From Chromatiaceae bacterium (GTDB lineage Bacteria; Pseudomonadota; Gammaproteobacteria; Chromatiales; Chromatiaceae), in assembly GCA_007693535.1 (NCBI GenBank), contig REDK01000127.1, positions 1-64,000 of the forward strand: DNA of 64,000 nucleotides, in the 5' to 3' direction. Position 1 is the first letter of the stretch. Each line of letters opens with the position of its first letter. Below the pieces are notes generated by a model. It saw nothing but the letters and a program-made list of their open reading frames with translations, searched no databases and had not been told where the DNA came from. Below, one piece after another: positions 26,326 to 36,820 of this stretch. Position numbers and translations under genes: made by a program.

Positions 26326-27846
26326 TCAGCCGGCGATCGGGATGCGGAAGGTCCAGAAGTTCACGATCAGGTGGGCAATGATGCTGGCGCCGTAGCCGAG
26401 CAGGATATAGGGCGTCCAGCGCAGATGGGTGAAGAAGGTGTACATGCCCTTCGACTGCCCCATCAGGGCCACGCCGGCCGCCGAGCCGATCGAGAGCATG
26501 GAGCCGCCGACACCGGCCGTGAGGGTGACCAGCAGCCAATGGCCCAGGCTCATGTCCGGGTTCATCGTCAGCACCGCGAACATTACCGGGATGTTATCGA
26601 CGATGGCGGAGAGGATGCCGACCATGGTATTGGCGAACAGCGGGCCGATAGTGCCGTAGGAGAACTGCGAGACCAGTTCCAGGTAGCCGATGAACCCAAG
26701 GCCGCCCACGCACAGGATCACACCATAGAAGAACATCAGCGTGTCCCATTCCGCCCGCGCCAGCTTGTTGTAGATGTCGAAGGGCATGGTGTCCTCGATC
26801 TCGCCGCGCACGGTACCGACCTTGCCGTTGGGCAATTGATACTTCACGGTACCGATCTCGCCGGTCGGCAGCAGATAGGTGGCGGTGGTGCGCTCCCCCA
26901 TCTTCATCAGGATGTAGCCGAAGATCTTGAGATAGGCAAGCCCGGTCATCATGCCCAGCACCGGCGGCAGTCCGAGGAAGTTATGGAAGCTCACGGCAGT
27001 GGCGATGGTGCATAGGAACAGGAAGATGATGACCCAAGCCCCGCGCTTCATGGTCACCCGCTCATCCACCGGCGGGGGTGCCGATTCGGGCACGGCGCGC
27101 TGCATGAACCAGGCCGGCACCGCAAAGTTGACCACTGCGGGTATCAGCAGCAGGAAGAAGCTGCTGAAGCCGATGATGCCCTTCTGCCAGACCATCAGTG
27201 TGGTGATATCGCCGAATGGGCTGAAGGCACCACCGGCATTGGCGGCGATGACGATATTGATACAGGCGATACCGACGAACACTGGCTTGTCGGCACCGAC
27301 TGCCATCACGACCGCGCACATCAGCAGCGCGGTGGTCAGGTTATCCGCCACCGGTGAGATCAGGAAGGCGAGGGTGCCGGTGATCCAGAACAGGGTGCGA
27401 TAACTGAAGCGGCGGCGGATGAGCCAGGCGCGCAGGGCATCGAAGACCAGCCGCTCCTCCATGGCGTTGATATAGGTCATGGCCGCGAGCAGGAACAGGA
27501 ACAGCTCGGCAAATTCCATGATGTTGTGATGCACCGCCTCCTCGGCGGAATGCATGTTGCCGGTCGTGGTGACATAGTAATAGGCAACCATCGCCCAGAT
27601 CACGCCGGCTGCCAGCATCACCGGCTTGGACTTGCGCAGATGGGTGAATTCCTCGCCCATCACCAGCGCATAGGCGACGACGAAGATGATGAGGGCGGTA
27701 TAGCCGACCCAGGTGGCGGTGAGATCGAGCGTGGCCGCCTCCAGGGGCGGAACCACATCGGACGCAAACAGCGCACCGGGGGCGAGGGCAAGGAGCAGGA
27801 GGACAAGGGTGCGCAGGGCCGGGTGAGTTGTGGCCAGTTGGTGCAT
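26326..27846 (-). CDS. nhaD: Sodium:proton antiporter NhaD
   Basis: A 506-residue inner-membrane ion transporter of the NhaD family, which expels Na+ (or Li+) in exchange for protons. There is a cleavable-looking N-terminal signal (LVLLLLALAPGALFA) and about 12 or 13 hydrophobic segments. Conserved-looking patches include ISPVADNLTTALLMCAV and NAGGAFSPFGDITTLMVWQ, typical of the ion transporter superfamily; the latter holds polar residues inside helices. Such a pump suits a brackish, marine or alkaline habitat. ATG 27846 was chosen because the signal begins there; a longer frame to 28131 has no features. The stop lies 72 bases from the convergent dnaQ stop. Confidence 0.9.
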   Translation of the reverse strand: MHQLATTHPALRTLVLLLLALAPGALFASDVVPPLEAATLDLTATWVGYTALIIFVVAYALVMGEEFTHLRKSKPVMLAAGVIWAMVAYYYVTTTGNMHSAEEAVHHNIMEFAELFLFLLAAMTYINAMEERLVFDALRAWLIRRRFSYRTLFWITGTLAFLISPVADNLTTALLMCAVVMAVGADKPVFVGIACINIVIAANAGGAFSPFGDITTLMVWQKGIIGFSSFFLLLIPAVVNFAVPAWFMQRAVPESAPPPVDERVTMKRGAWVIIFLFLCTIATAVSFHNFLGLPPVLGMMTGLAYLKIFGYILMKMGERTTATYLLPTGEIGTVKYQLPNGKVGTVRGEIEDTMPFDIYNKLARAEWDTLMFFYGVILCVGGLGFIGYLELVSQFSYGTIGPLFANTMVGILSAIVDNIPVMFAVLTMNPDMSLGHWLLVTLTAGVGGSMLSIGSAAGVALMGQSKGMYTFFTHLRWTPYILLGYGASIIAHLIVNFWTFRIPIAG

Positions 27847-28149
27847 CGGCGGCTTCCAGGGTCGTGGTGCGCAATCAGACCAGGCCCGGGCCGGGGTGCA
27901 CCCGGGGCCATGGCCGGCTGGGAACGCGGTTCTTCTGGGGGCGGTTCGGCGGGTTAGGACGGCGAACCGGGTCGTCAGGATGCCGTGCGCAGACGCGCGG
28001 TGCAACATTGGCCAGCGGCAGCGGCAATCGGCACCGGGTCGACAGGCGGTGCTGGCGCCCTCGCAGGGACCCGGTCCGGTAGACGCGCCCCGGGTCGCTT
28101 GGTCAGTCCTGGTCAGCGGCCCCGCCCGCACGGCTGGCAGTGACGCCGG
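27847..28149. other. Intergenic stretch without a supported gene
   Basis: High-GC sequence upstream of nhaD. Overlapping open frames on both strands show no motif. No clear promoter could be picked out. Confidence 0.5.
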
Positions 28150-28409
28150 TCACGCGGTGCAGCGCCTTGGGCGGGTCCGTCGGGCACTGGCAGCTGCCGT
28201 CCCGCCCAGGGTCGCCCCGATCACCCACAATCCCAGTAACAGACCGAGGCTGGCGGCGGGGCGCGGCCGGCCAGCACCGGGATGAGCAAGGCCAACGCCG
28301 GACCCACGGCGAAGGCCCAGCGCAGTCGCTGTACCCGGGTCGGCAGGTCGGTCTGACGCCAGCGGGCGAGGGGTCCCAGGGCCATCAGGAACCGTAGCGG
28401 GGCTATCAC
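28150..28409 (-). pseudogene. Frameshifted small membrane protein
   Basis: On the minus strand an ATG at 28409 opens a frame reading MIAPLRFLMALGPLARW, then a hydrophobic helix (WAFAVGPALALLIPVLAGR). It then becomes non-hydrophobic and stops at 28221. In another frame, the DNA from about 28260 down to the stop at 28150 encodes a second clean hydrophobic helix (ASLGLLLGLWVIGATLGG) and a basic tail. Joined by a single shift near 28255-28265 the two halves make a plausible two-helix membrane protein of about 85 residues. It is either a recently broken gene or a sequencing error. The family is not recognised. Confidence 0.4.
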
Positions 28410-28964
28410 CCTAGAAACGGTAGTTGACCGCTTCGTGCATCACACAAGTGATTGACTGCTTCGGGATTCTGCGCTCGCCTCGAGATCACCTTTCGGGTGC
28501 GGGTCGCGACGGCCCCCTGATCCCAACCAGGGGGCACGCCCAGCGCGGTGCCCGGCTGCGTGACAACGGGTTGGAAGAGATCACTCGTCCGCCTCGTTGT
28601 GCCTTGCCGGACGGCGGGACGCACCCTGGGGGCCGTTCAACTGCCGCTTCTAGGATCACCTGGACAAAGCCTGCGTTGAGGGATTGGTCAGGCTTTCGGC
28701 ACGAGCAGTGGTCGTCCGGGAGAGGTGCCGAGCAATCGGCAGCCAGCGGCGTGAGGGGATTAGTTCAGTGGGCGCCCCCTTGGGAGACGCTGAAGAACGC
28801 AGCCTCTCCCAAGGGGAGCCGTGGAAGGCAACTGTTAGCCGCTACCCCGGACTTAGATGCCCTGGGCTTGGATGTTCCGGGTTGGATGTTCTGGGCTGAT
28901 GAGGTGGCCTGATCAGGCCTGGGATACAGACCTGTACAGGAAAGACCGGTTGGGCAGAGCACCG
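28410..28964. other. 555-base intergenic region, no gene seen
   Basis: Between the membrane-protein remnant and the fnr stop. No open frame has protein-like composition. The only notable structure is the 12-base inverted repeat at 28776-28816. The stretch around 28755-28775 superficially resembles the 5' end of a tRNA, but the rest of a cloverleaf is missing. Confidence 0.5.
28776..28816. repeat. Perfect 12-base inverted repeat (strong hairpin)
   Basis: CCCCTTGGGAGA (28776-28787) is the exact reverse complement of TCTCCCAAGGGG (28805-28816), with a 17-base loop that can itself pair GCTG with CAGC. No T run follows on either strand, so a simple rho-independent terminator is unlikely. It could be a REP-like element, part of a small RNA or a structured 3' end of the fnr transcript. 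Confidence 0.6.
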
Positions 28965-29723
28965 TCAGTTGGAATGCTGCTGGTGGGTGGCCGAGGGCGG
29001 GGTACCCGCCATGTTCTCCAGGGCGGTCAGATTGCGTACCTGCACGTGCTTGCGATCCACCTTGAGCAGCCCTTCGTCCTGAAAGCGGGTGAACAACCGG
29101 CTCACGGTCTCCACCGCCAGGCCCAGATAGTTACCGATCTCATGACGGGACATGCTGAGGTAGAAGTCGGTGGCCGACAGACCTCGCTTGCTCAGGCGTT
29201 TGGACATGCTGACCAGGAAGGCGGCCAGGCGCTCCTCGGCGTTCTTCTTGCCGAGCAGCAGCAGCATGTCGGTGTCCTGGCTGATCTCCTTGCTGAGCAA
29301 CCGGTACATCTGGTGTTGCAGCGAGGGGATGCTGGCGGCCAACTCCTCAAAGCGCTGGAACGGGATCTCGCAGATGGCCGAGGTCTCGAGCACCTTGGCC
29401 GAGCAGGCATGGCAGGATTGATCGATGGCGTCCAGGCCGATGATCTCTCCTGGCAGGTGAAACCCCAGGACCTGCTCACCGCCCTCCTCGCTGGGGGCGT
29501 AGGTCTTGACCGAGCCGGTCTTGACCACGTAGAGCGAGCGGAAGCGTTCGCCACCGCGGAACAGGTGATCGCCCCGGTGCAGGGGGCGCGAGCGTTTGAC
29601 GATGCTGTCGAGGCGTTCGACGTCTTCGGCACAGAGACCCATCGGCAAGCAGAGCTGTGACAGGGTACAGCTCTTGCATGCGACACGGATATTCTCGAAG
29701 GAGATGACTTTTCGCTGGTTCAA
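28965..29723 (-). CDS. fnr: FNR-type transcriptional regulator (oxygen-sensing)
   Basis: A 252-residue Crp/Fnr regulator that should bind a [4Fe-4S] cluster and switch gene expression when oxygen disappears. N-terminal Cys16, Cys19 and Cys25 match the FNR spacing (C-x2-C-x5-C); Cys104 or Cys107 can supply the fourth ligand, and Cys31 is extra. The cyclic-nucleotide-like beta roll spans about 40-150. The C-terminal helix-turn-helix reads SRHEIGNYLGLAVETVSRLF, and the E--SR pattern is the one that reads TTGAT half-sites. An FNR box lies 45 bases before the start codon, pointing to autoregulation. Confidence 0.94.
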   Translation of the reverse strand: MNQRKVISFENIRVACKSCTLSQLCLPMGLCAEDVERLDSIVKRSRPLHRGDHLFRGGERFRSLYVVKTGSVKTYAPSEEGGEQVLGFHLPGEIIGLDAIDQSCHACSAKVLETSAICEIPFQRFEELAASIPSLQHQMYRLLSKEISQDTDMLLLLGKKNAEERLAAFLVSMSKRLSKRGLSATDFYLSMSRHEIGNYLGLAVETVSRLFTRFQDEGLLKVDRKHVQVRNLTALENMAGTPPSATHQQHSN

Positions 29724-29767
29724 GGCAGGCGACCTTTGCAGTGGCTGCCGGTATTCTGCAACTCAGG

Positions 29768-29781
29768 TTGACATGGATCAA
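29768..29781 (-). promoter_or_regulatory. FNR box upstream of fnr
   Basis: TTGACATGGATCAA matches the FNR consensus TTGAT-N4-ATCAA at 9 of 10 fixed positions. It lies 45-58 bases upstream of the fnr ATG (29723, minus strand), so depending on the transcription start it could repress or activate fnr itself. Confidence 0.6.
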
Positions 29782-30028
29782 GTGTCAGGGGCTCGGACTT
29801 AACCATAGGAAGACTAATGTTGAGGGCCGGCGCACCTGTCCGGCGTGCCGCCGGGGTGGGGCTGGCGGCCTTGAACTGCACCGCTCGCGAGGACGTTGGG
29901 CGAGCCGCCTGTACCCTCGTGCCGGCAGTCGCTGCGCCGATCAGGCGCCGGGCGGGGCGCTGAACGAAGGCATTCAATCCCAGCGTCCGTTGGGCTGCAG
30001 CTCGACGGCGTGCGCCCGAAAACGAATA
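29782..30028. other. Rest of the fnr-sgp intergenic region
   Basis: Together with flanking bases this makes a 490-base gap between fnr (starts 29723) and the sulfur globule gene (ends 30215). Open frames on both strands are low-complexity and unsupported. The terminator at 30029-30057 is the only other element recognised. Confidence 0.45.
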
Positions 30029-30057
30029 GGGGCCGCGCCCGATGTGGGCACGGCCCC
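30018..30057 (-). terminator. Rho-independent terminator for the sulfur globule gene
   Basis: On the minus strand GGGGCCGTGCCC (30057-30046), a five-base loop, and GGGCGCGGCCCC (30040-30029) form a 12-pair stem with one G-U-type mismatch, followed by the T-rich tail TATTCGTTTTC. It lies about 160 bases after the sgp stop, giving the transcript a sizeable 3' untranslated region. Confidence 0.7.
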
Positions 30058-30214
30058 TTCGCGGCAGTGACCAGACCGCGCGGCAGTCTGGTGCACCCGT
30101 CTCGATCGTTGGCGAATCGGGTTACCGGACGACGACCATCGGGGACCCTGTCAGCAACGACACTGCCTGCAGACCTGTGGTCGACTCAGGTCACCCTGAC
30201 TGCGCAGGCCGATC

Positions 30215-30628
30215 TTACTTCGCTTCGGGGGCTGCCGGCGCAGCGGGAGCCATCGGGGCGCCGTACGGCATCCCGTAGGGGGCGCCATACGGGGCGCCAT
30301 AGCCGCCCCAGCCCGGATAGCCGCCGTAGGGGTAGCCGTAGCCGCCGTAGTACGGGTTGCCATAGCCATAGCCGTAGCCGCGACCGTAGCCGCGACCGCG
30401 CCCGTAGCCACGACCACCGCCCGACATGCTCATGTTGAAGTCGCCGTAGCCGTCACCGAACATGTCGCTGAACAGGTCACCGACGCCGTCGCCATAGCCG
30501 TAGCCAGGGCCGCCGTAGCCGGGGCCACCCCAACCCGGACCGCCCCACCAGGCCTGGGCCGAACTCATCGACAGGGCGGCGACGCCGGCGATGGCGGCAG
30601 CGCTGAGGGTCTTTGCAAACTTCTGCAT
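30215..30628 (-). CDS. sgp: Sulfur globule protein (SgpA/SgpB type)
   Basis: A 137-residue secreted structural protein of the envelope around stored sulfur. A signal peptide (about 26 residues, ending SSAQA before WWGG) is followed by Gly/Tyr-rich repeats ([22 protein letters not shown]) and a less repetitive patch, [22 protein letters not shown]. This patch matches my recollection of the Allochromatium SgpA/SgpB proteins. The C terminus is Ala/Pro-rich ([12 protein letters not shown]). No Cys is present in the mature part. ATG 30628 is preferred over ATG 30643 because GGAG lies 9 bases before it. The gene stands alone with its own promoter and terminator, consistent with high-level expression during sulfide oxidation. 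It could be either A or B. Confidence 0.88.
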   Translation of the reverse strand: MQKFAKTLSAAAIAGVAALSMSSAQAWWGGPGWGGPGYGGPGYGYGDGVGDLFSDMFGDGYGDFNMSMSGGGRGYGRGRGYGRGYGYGYGNPYYGGYGYPYGGYPGWGGYGAPYGAPYGMPYGAPMAPAAPAAPEAK

Positions 30629-30865
30629 GATCTGACGCTCCATTGAGAGTGCTTATCGCGTTATCTGGCCGATCGCCATCGCAAGTCCGGCGGCCACTCC
30701 TGGCCGGCTACTGCCTGGGAAGGGCGCCCGAACCAGTGCCGGGGCTAGCCCCTGTCTCCGAAGGCTCCTGTGCCCGCGCCCCCCCGGGACCAGTTGGCCG
30801 GGAGGCGTCATGCCGCTGACGGACCGGAAGGCTGATCGGCAGGTCCGTGGATACGAACGGCCGCG

Positions 30866-30894
30866 AGTATACGGTTCGCCCTTTTTATTGTGAA
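30866..30894 (-). promoter_or_regulatory. Sigma70-like promoter, probably for sgp
   Basis: On the minus strand TTCACA (30894-30889) and TATACT (30871-30866) are separated by exactly 17 bases, each matching the -35 and -10 consensus at 5 of 6 positions. The next minus-strand gene is sgp, about 238 bases downstream, so the mRNA would have an unusually long leader. Confidence 0.55.
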
Positions 30895-33256
<2,362 letters not shown>

Positions 33257-33257
<1 letters not shown>

Positions 33258-34090
33258 TGGACCTGTGCGGCTTCGCGGTCGGGCTCGATCAGCCCCTGTT
33301 CCTGATTGCCGGCCCCTGTGTGATCGAAAGCGAGACCCTGGCCCAGGAGACTGCCGGACGTCTCAAGGAGATCAGCACGGCGCTGGGCATCCCCTTGATT
33401 TATAAATCGTCTTTCGATAAGGCCAATCGCTCATCGGTCCATGGCTATCGCGGCCTTGGGCTGGAGGCCGGGCTGTCCATCCTGGAGGGGGTGCGTAGTC
33501 GCATCGGCGTGCCAGTCTTGACCGATGTGCACGAGGATAGCCCGCTGGCCGAGGTCGCCGCGGTTGTCGATGTGTTACAGACCCCAGCCTTCCTGTGCCG
33601 GCAGACCAATTTCATTCAGGCGGTGGCCGCCGCCGGTCGGCCAGTCAATCTCAAGAAGGGCCAGTTCCTCGCCCCTTGGGACATGGTGCGAGTGGTCGAG
33701 AAGGCCCGAGCCACCGGCAATGCGCATCTGCTGGTGTGCGAACGCGGCGTCAGCTTCGGCTATAACAACCTGATCTCGGATATGCGTGCCCTGGCGGTGC
33801 TGCGCCAGACCGGCTGCCCGGTGGTCTTCGATGCCACCCATTCGGTGCAATTACCCGGCGGTCGCGGCGATGCCTCTGGCGGCCAGCGTGAATTCGTGCC
33901 CGTGCTCGCCCGCGCCGCGGTCGCCGCCGGGGTAGCCGGCCTGTTTATGGAGACCCACCCAGACCCGGACCAAGCCCGCAGTGATGGTCCCAACGCCTGG
34001 CCCTTGGGGCGCATGCAGGCATTGCTGGAAACGCTGGTGGAGCTTGACCGTTTGGTGAAGGCCAAGGGCTTCGCCGAGACCGATCTCTGA
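33257..34090 (+). CDS. kdsA: KDO-8-phosphate synthase
   Basis: A 277-residue TIM-barrel aldolase that condenses phosphoenolpyruvate with arabinose 5-phosphate, the first step of KDO synthesis for lipopolysaccharide. Family signatures are [45 protein letters not shown] and [12 protein letters not shown]. The Asn in KANRSS suggests the metal-independent type. The order pyrG-kdsA is typical of gammaproteobacteria. Confidence 0.96.
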
Positions 34091-34205
34091 CAGGTGCTCC
34101 TGACGGATGTCCGACCCAGGTCGCCGCCGGCTCAGGCCGCTCGCGGGCGGCCCGGGCCGCGGTAACGGCCTGGTGCCAGCGCCGCACGTGGCCGCGGCGG
34201 AGGCT

Positions 34206-34796
34206 TCAGTCATCGCCCCGATCCTCGTTGTGGAGTCGTAGCCGGTAGGGTTTGTGTGGGTTCTGGCTGCGGATGATGTCGCCGCAGTGCAGCCGGAAGC
34301 GGCCGGCGGCGCGGTCGCGAAAATACAGGTGCAGGGATTCGCGAATCACCGCAAAGGCCAGCTCGTCCCATGGGATCTCCTCTTCGCGCAGCAGTCGCAC
34401 CTCCAGACTCTCGGCCCCGGGGCCAAAGTCCAGGTCCAGCAGCCGGCTGCGGAACAGGACATAGACCTGGCTGATATGGGGCAGGTTGAAGAGGCTGTAG
34501 AGGTCGCCGACCACGATGCGTGCCTGAGCCTCTTCCAAGGTCTCCCGGGCCGCGCCCTGTTGCAGGGTTTCGCCGTTTTCCATGAAACCCGCCGGCAGAG
34601 TCCAACGCCCCAAGCGCGGTTCGATGGCGCGCCGGCAGAGCAGGATGCGATCCTCCCATTCCGGGATCGAGCCGACGACCAGTTTGGGATTCTGATAATG
34701 GATACTGCCGCAGGCGCTGCAGATATGGCGCGGTAGGTTGTCGCCGGGCGGGACCGCGACCTGTACCGGGGCGCCGCAGTGGCAGCAGAAGTTCAT
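34206..34796 (-). CDS. Nudix hydrolase with N-terminal zinc ribbon
   Basis: A 196-residue hydrolase of nucleoside-diphosphate-linked compounds. A zinc ribbon is formed by Cys4/Cys7 and Cys26/Cys29. The Nudix box starts at Gly70 (GFMENGETLQQGAARETLEEA), with the metal-binding RExxEE as RETLEE. The zinc ribbon plus Nudix layout resembles NudC-type or ADP-ribose pyrophosphatase-like proteins, but it is shorter than NudC, so the substrate is open. It is convergent with kdsA and sits 109 bases after sufE on the same strand. Confidence 0.85.
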   Translation of the reverse strand: MNFCCHCGAPVQVAVPPGDNLPRHICSACGSIHYQNPKLVVGSIPEWEDRILLCRRAIEPRLGRWTLPAGFMENGETLQQGAARETLEEAQARIVVGDLYSLFNLPHISQVYVLFRSRLLDLDFGPGAESLEVRLLREEEIPWDELAFAVIRESLHLYFRDRAAGRFRLHCGDIIRSQNPHKPYRLRLHNEDRGDD

Positions 34797-34905
34797 CGCG
34801 CGGGCATCTTGGATGGGGCTGAGCGGGGCGTGCCGCCGGGGTCACCAGGGCAGTGCGCCGGAAGCACGACAGGGCGCAGCGCAAACTGCGGTTTTAACCG
34901 CGGGA

Positions 34906-35337
34906 TCAGGCGGCTGCGGCCTTGCCGGCCTGCGCCTGCAGCTTGCGCACGATGGCGAAGACGCCGACGTGGCGGTTCGGGCTGAGGTGCTCTTCTAATT
35001 TGAGGCCGGTGAACAGGGCGTCGATGTCGGTGGCTACAACCTCGGCGGAGGTCTTACCGCTATAGAGTCCGACCAGCAGGGCGACCACGCCCTTGATGAT
35101 AGCGGTGTCGCAGTCGCCCTCGAAGCGCAAACGGCGATCGCCGGCGCCGTTCAGCGGTTTCGCAACCACGTGAACCGTACTCATGCACTCCATCACCCGG
35201 TTGGCGTCGGTCTTGTCCGCCGGGTCCATGGGCGGCAAGCGCTCGCCGAGTTCCACCAGGTATTGGTAGCGCTGATCCCAGTCGCCCAGCAGGTCGAAGG
35301 TGTCGATGATGTCCTGAATCTCTTCGGAGCTGGTCAT
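34906..35337 (-). CDS. sufE: SufE-family cysteine desulfuration protein
   Basis: A 143-residue sulfur-transfer protein that accepts persulfide sulfur from a cysteine desulfurase (SufS/CsdA type) and passes it on for Fe-S cluster building. The acceptor Cys51 is at the same position as in E. coli SufE, in the motif RVMECMSTVHV; the usual second motif reads GDCDTAIIKGVVALL. No desulfurase gene is adjacent. The neighbouring A-type carrier gene on the same strand strengthens the Fe-S assignment. Confidence 0.92.
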   Translation of the reverse strand: MTSSEEIQDIIDTFDLLGDWDQRYQYLVELGERLPPMDPADKTDANRVMECMSTVHVVAKPLNGAGDRRLRFEGDCDTAIIKGVVALLVGLYSGKTSAEVVATDIDALFTGLKLEEHLSPNRHVGVFAIVRKLQAQAGKAAAA

Positions 35338-35424
35338 GATCTGTGGCCTTGGTACCGGCCCCGGCGAAGCGCGGTCGCGTGCCGGTGCCGCATATCTGGG
35401 TCGGTTGCGAAGGGCACCGGACGC

Positions 35425-35751
35425 TCAGACGTTGAAGGACTCGCCGCAGCCGCACTCGTTCTTGACGTTGGGATTGCGGAACTCGAAGCCCTGATTGAGT
35501 AGGCTGGACTTGACAAAATCGATTTCCATGCCATCGATGCGGTCTAGGCTGACCGTATCGACAACCACCTTGACGCCGTGGCTGTCGAACACCTGGTCGT
35601 CCGCGTCGAGTTCGTCGGCATAGTCCACGACATAGGCCCAGCCGCTGCAGCCGCTTTTCTTGGTGGCGATGCGCAGGCCGAGGCCGCGCCCGCGTTGCTG
35701 GATCATCTTGCTGACGTGGTTGGCGGCGGCGTCGGTGAGGGTGACGGCCAT
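35425..35751 (-). CDS. A-type Fe-S cluster carrier (IscA/SufA family)
   Basis: A 108-residue carrier that holds and delivers Fe-S clusters. The three invariant ligands are Cys35 (KKSGCSGW), Cys100 and Cys102 (NECGCGESF), matching IscA/SufA. A RBS (AGGAG, 9 bases away) supports ATG 35751 over the upstream ATG at 35793. It precedes sufE by 87 bases, forming a two-gene Fe-S maturation unit outside a full isc or suf operon. IscA, SufA and ErpA cannot be told apart here. Confidence 0.9.
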   Translation of the reverse strand: MAVTLTDAAANHVSKMIQQRGRGLGLRIATKKSGCSGWAYVVDYADELDADDQVFDSHGVKVVVDTVSLDRIDGMEIDFVKSSLLNQGFEFRNPNVKNECGCGESFNV

Positions 35752-35967
35752 GTTGCTATTCTCCTGAGTGTTCAAAGGAAACGAGGACGGCAACCATTGT
35801 GCTAGGGGTTAGTCCAGTTGCTGCTTTTAGCAACGGGTCGGGCAGATTTCAAGGTGGCGTCTACGCCTGCGGCGGCGAGAATACCAAAGCCGCCAGCGAC
35901 TGGGGCCTAGCTGATGCCCGTCCACTGGCCTGCCTCGAGAGACAAGGGCGCGGCGGCATGTCCCGAC

Positions 35968-36627
35968 TCAGTGGCGCTGCTCGGTGGCGAGGCCCCTGCT
36001 GCTCGCTGACATGTCCATCAGCCCGCGCATGAGGAGGGCCCGATCATGGAGACCGACGGTCTCGATCAGTGCCTGTTTGTCGTCGCTCCCGAGCGGCAGA
36101 TGGGCACACAGTAGGTTGACGAGGTCGCTGTCGGCCATGCGGGCGATATCGTCCCATGGCACCTCGACGCTTTGCTGATCACAGAAGGTTCGCAGGGAAC
36201 CCATGAACTGCTCGCGCTCCGGCAGCGGCGGATACTCCTCCTGATAATCCTCGACGAAGCGTCGCCACCGCGGTCGTACGCGCCGATAGCCGTCGATTCC
36301 GGTCAGTTCCGCCTCGATCTCGAACCTGCACAGGCCGGTCAGCACGATGACGATGCGCCCGTCGTTGGTCTCGCTGTAGGATGTGATGCGTCCGGCGCAT
36401 CCAACCCGGTGCATCAGGGGATGCTCGTCGAAGTTGTCCTCGCCCTTGGGCTGTACCATACCGATTAGATGATCGCTGGCTAGTGCCCCCTGCACCAGGT
36501 TGAGATAGCGCGGCTCGAAGATGTTGAGCGGTAGCTGAACACCTGGCATGACCACGGCCCCGCTCAACGGGAAGATTGGCAGTACCTCGGGCAGATCGGA
36601 AAACTTGGGCAGGAAAGGATTTCGCAT
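35968..36627 (-). CDS. LON substrate-binding domain protein
   Basis: A 219-residue stand-alone LON N-terminal domain, without the ATPase or protease of Lon. Landmarks are LPIFPLSGAVVMPGVQLPLNIFEPRY near the start, GMVQPKGED, GCAGRI and VLTGLCRFEI. Such proteins are widespread; their function is unclear, perhaps substrate or partner recognition. ATG 36627 begins the conserved part. Upstream frame to 36999 is unsupported. Confidence 0.85.
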   Translation of the reverse strand: MRNPFLPKFSDLPEVLPIFPLSGAVVMPGVQLPLNIFEPRYLNLVQGALASDHLIGMVQPKGEDNFDEHPLMHRVGCAGRITSYSETNDGRIVIVLTGLCRFEIEAELTGIDGYRRVRPRWRRFVEDYQEEYPPLPEREQFMGSLRTFCDQQSVEVPWDDIARMADSDLVNLLCAHLPLGSDDKQALIETVGLHDRALLMRGLMDMSASSRGLATEQRH

Positions 36628-36820
36628 GAGGTTCTCCGCTGGTTCGGGACTTCTCCACAACTGATGCCGGGTCGCAACGCTGCCAAGGGGGGCAAGATGG
36701 GGTGCCCGCGGGCCTGGACAACGGCCAGGGGCCGCCAAGGCGCCCTGTACTCGACCCGCGGGACGCGATCCGCTGAGCTTGATCCGGGCAGATGCGTTTG
36801 GGCATGCACGATTCCCAGTG

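Noticed and set aside
26295-26335. Short repeat CCCCGGTCAGCC occurring twice between dnaQ and nhaD
   Set aside because: Only 12 bases, imperfect context and at the end of nhaD; likely chance or slippage.
28755-28830. tRNA-like sequence (GGGGATTAGTTCAGTGGGC)
   Set aside because: Only the 5' acceptor and D-loop-like part is present. No anticodon arm, T-loop or matching 3' acceptor strand follows; the bases belong to the 12-base inverted repeat.
28424-28912. A 162-codon plus-strand frame
   Set aside because: Composition is noise-like, no ribosome site or motif; a competing frame covers the same bases.
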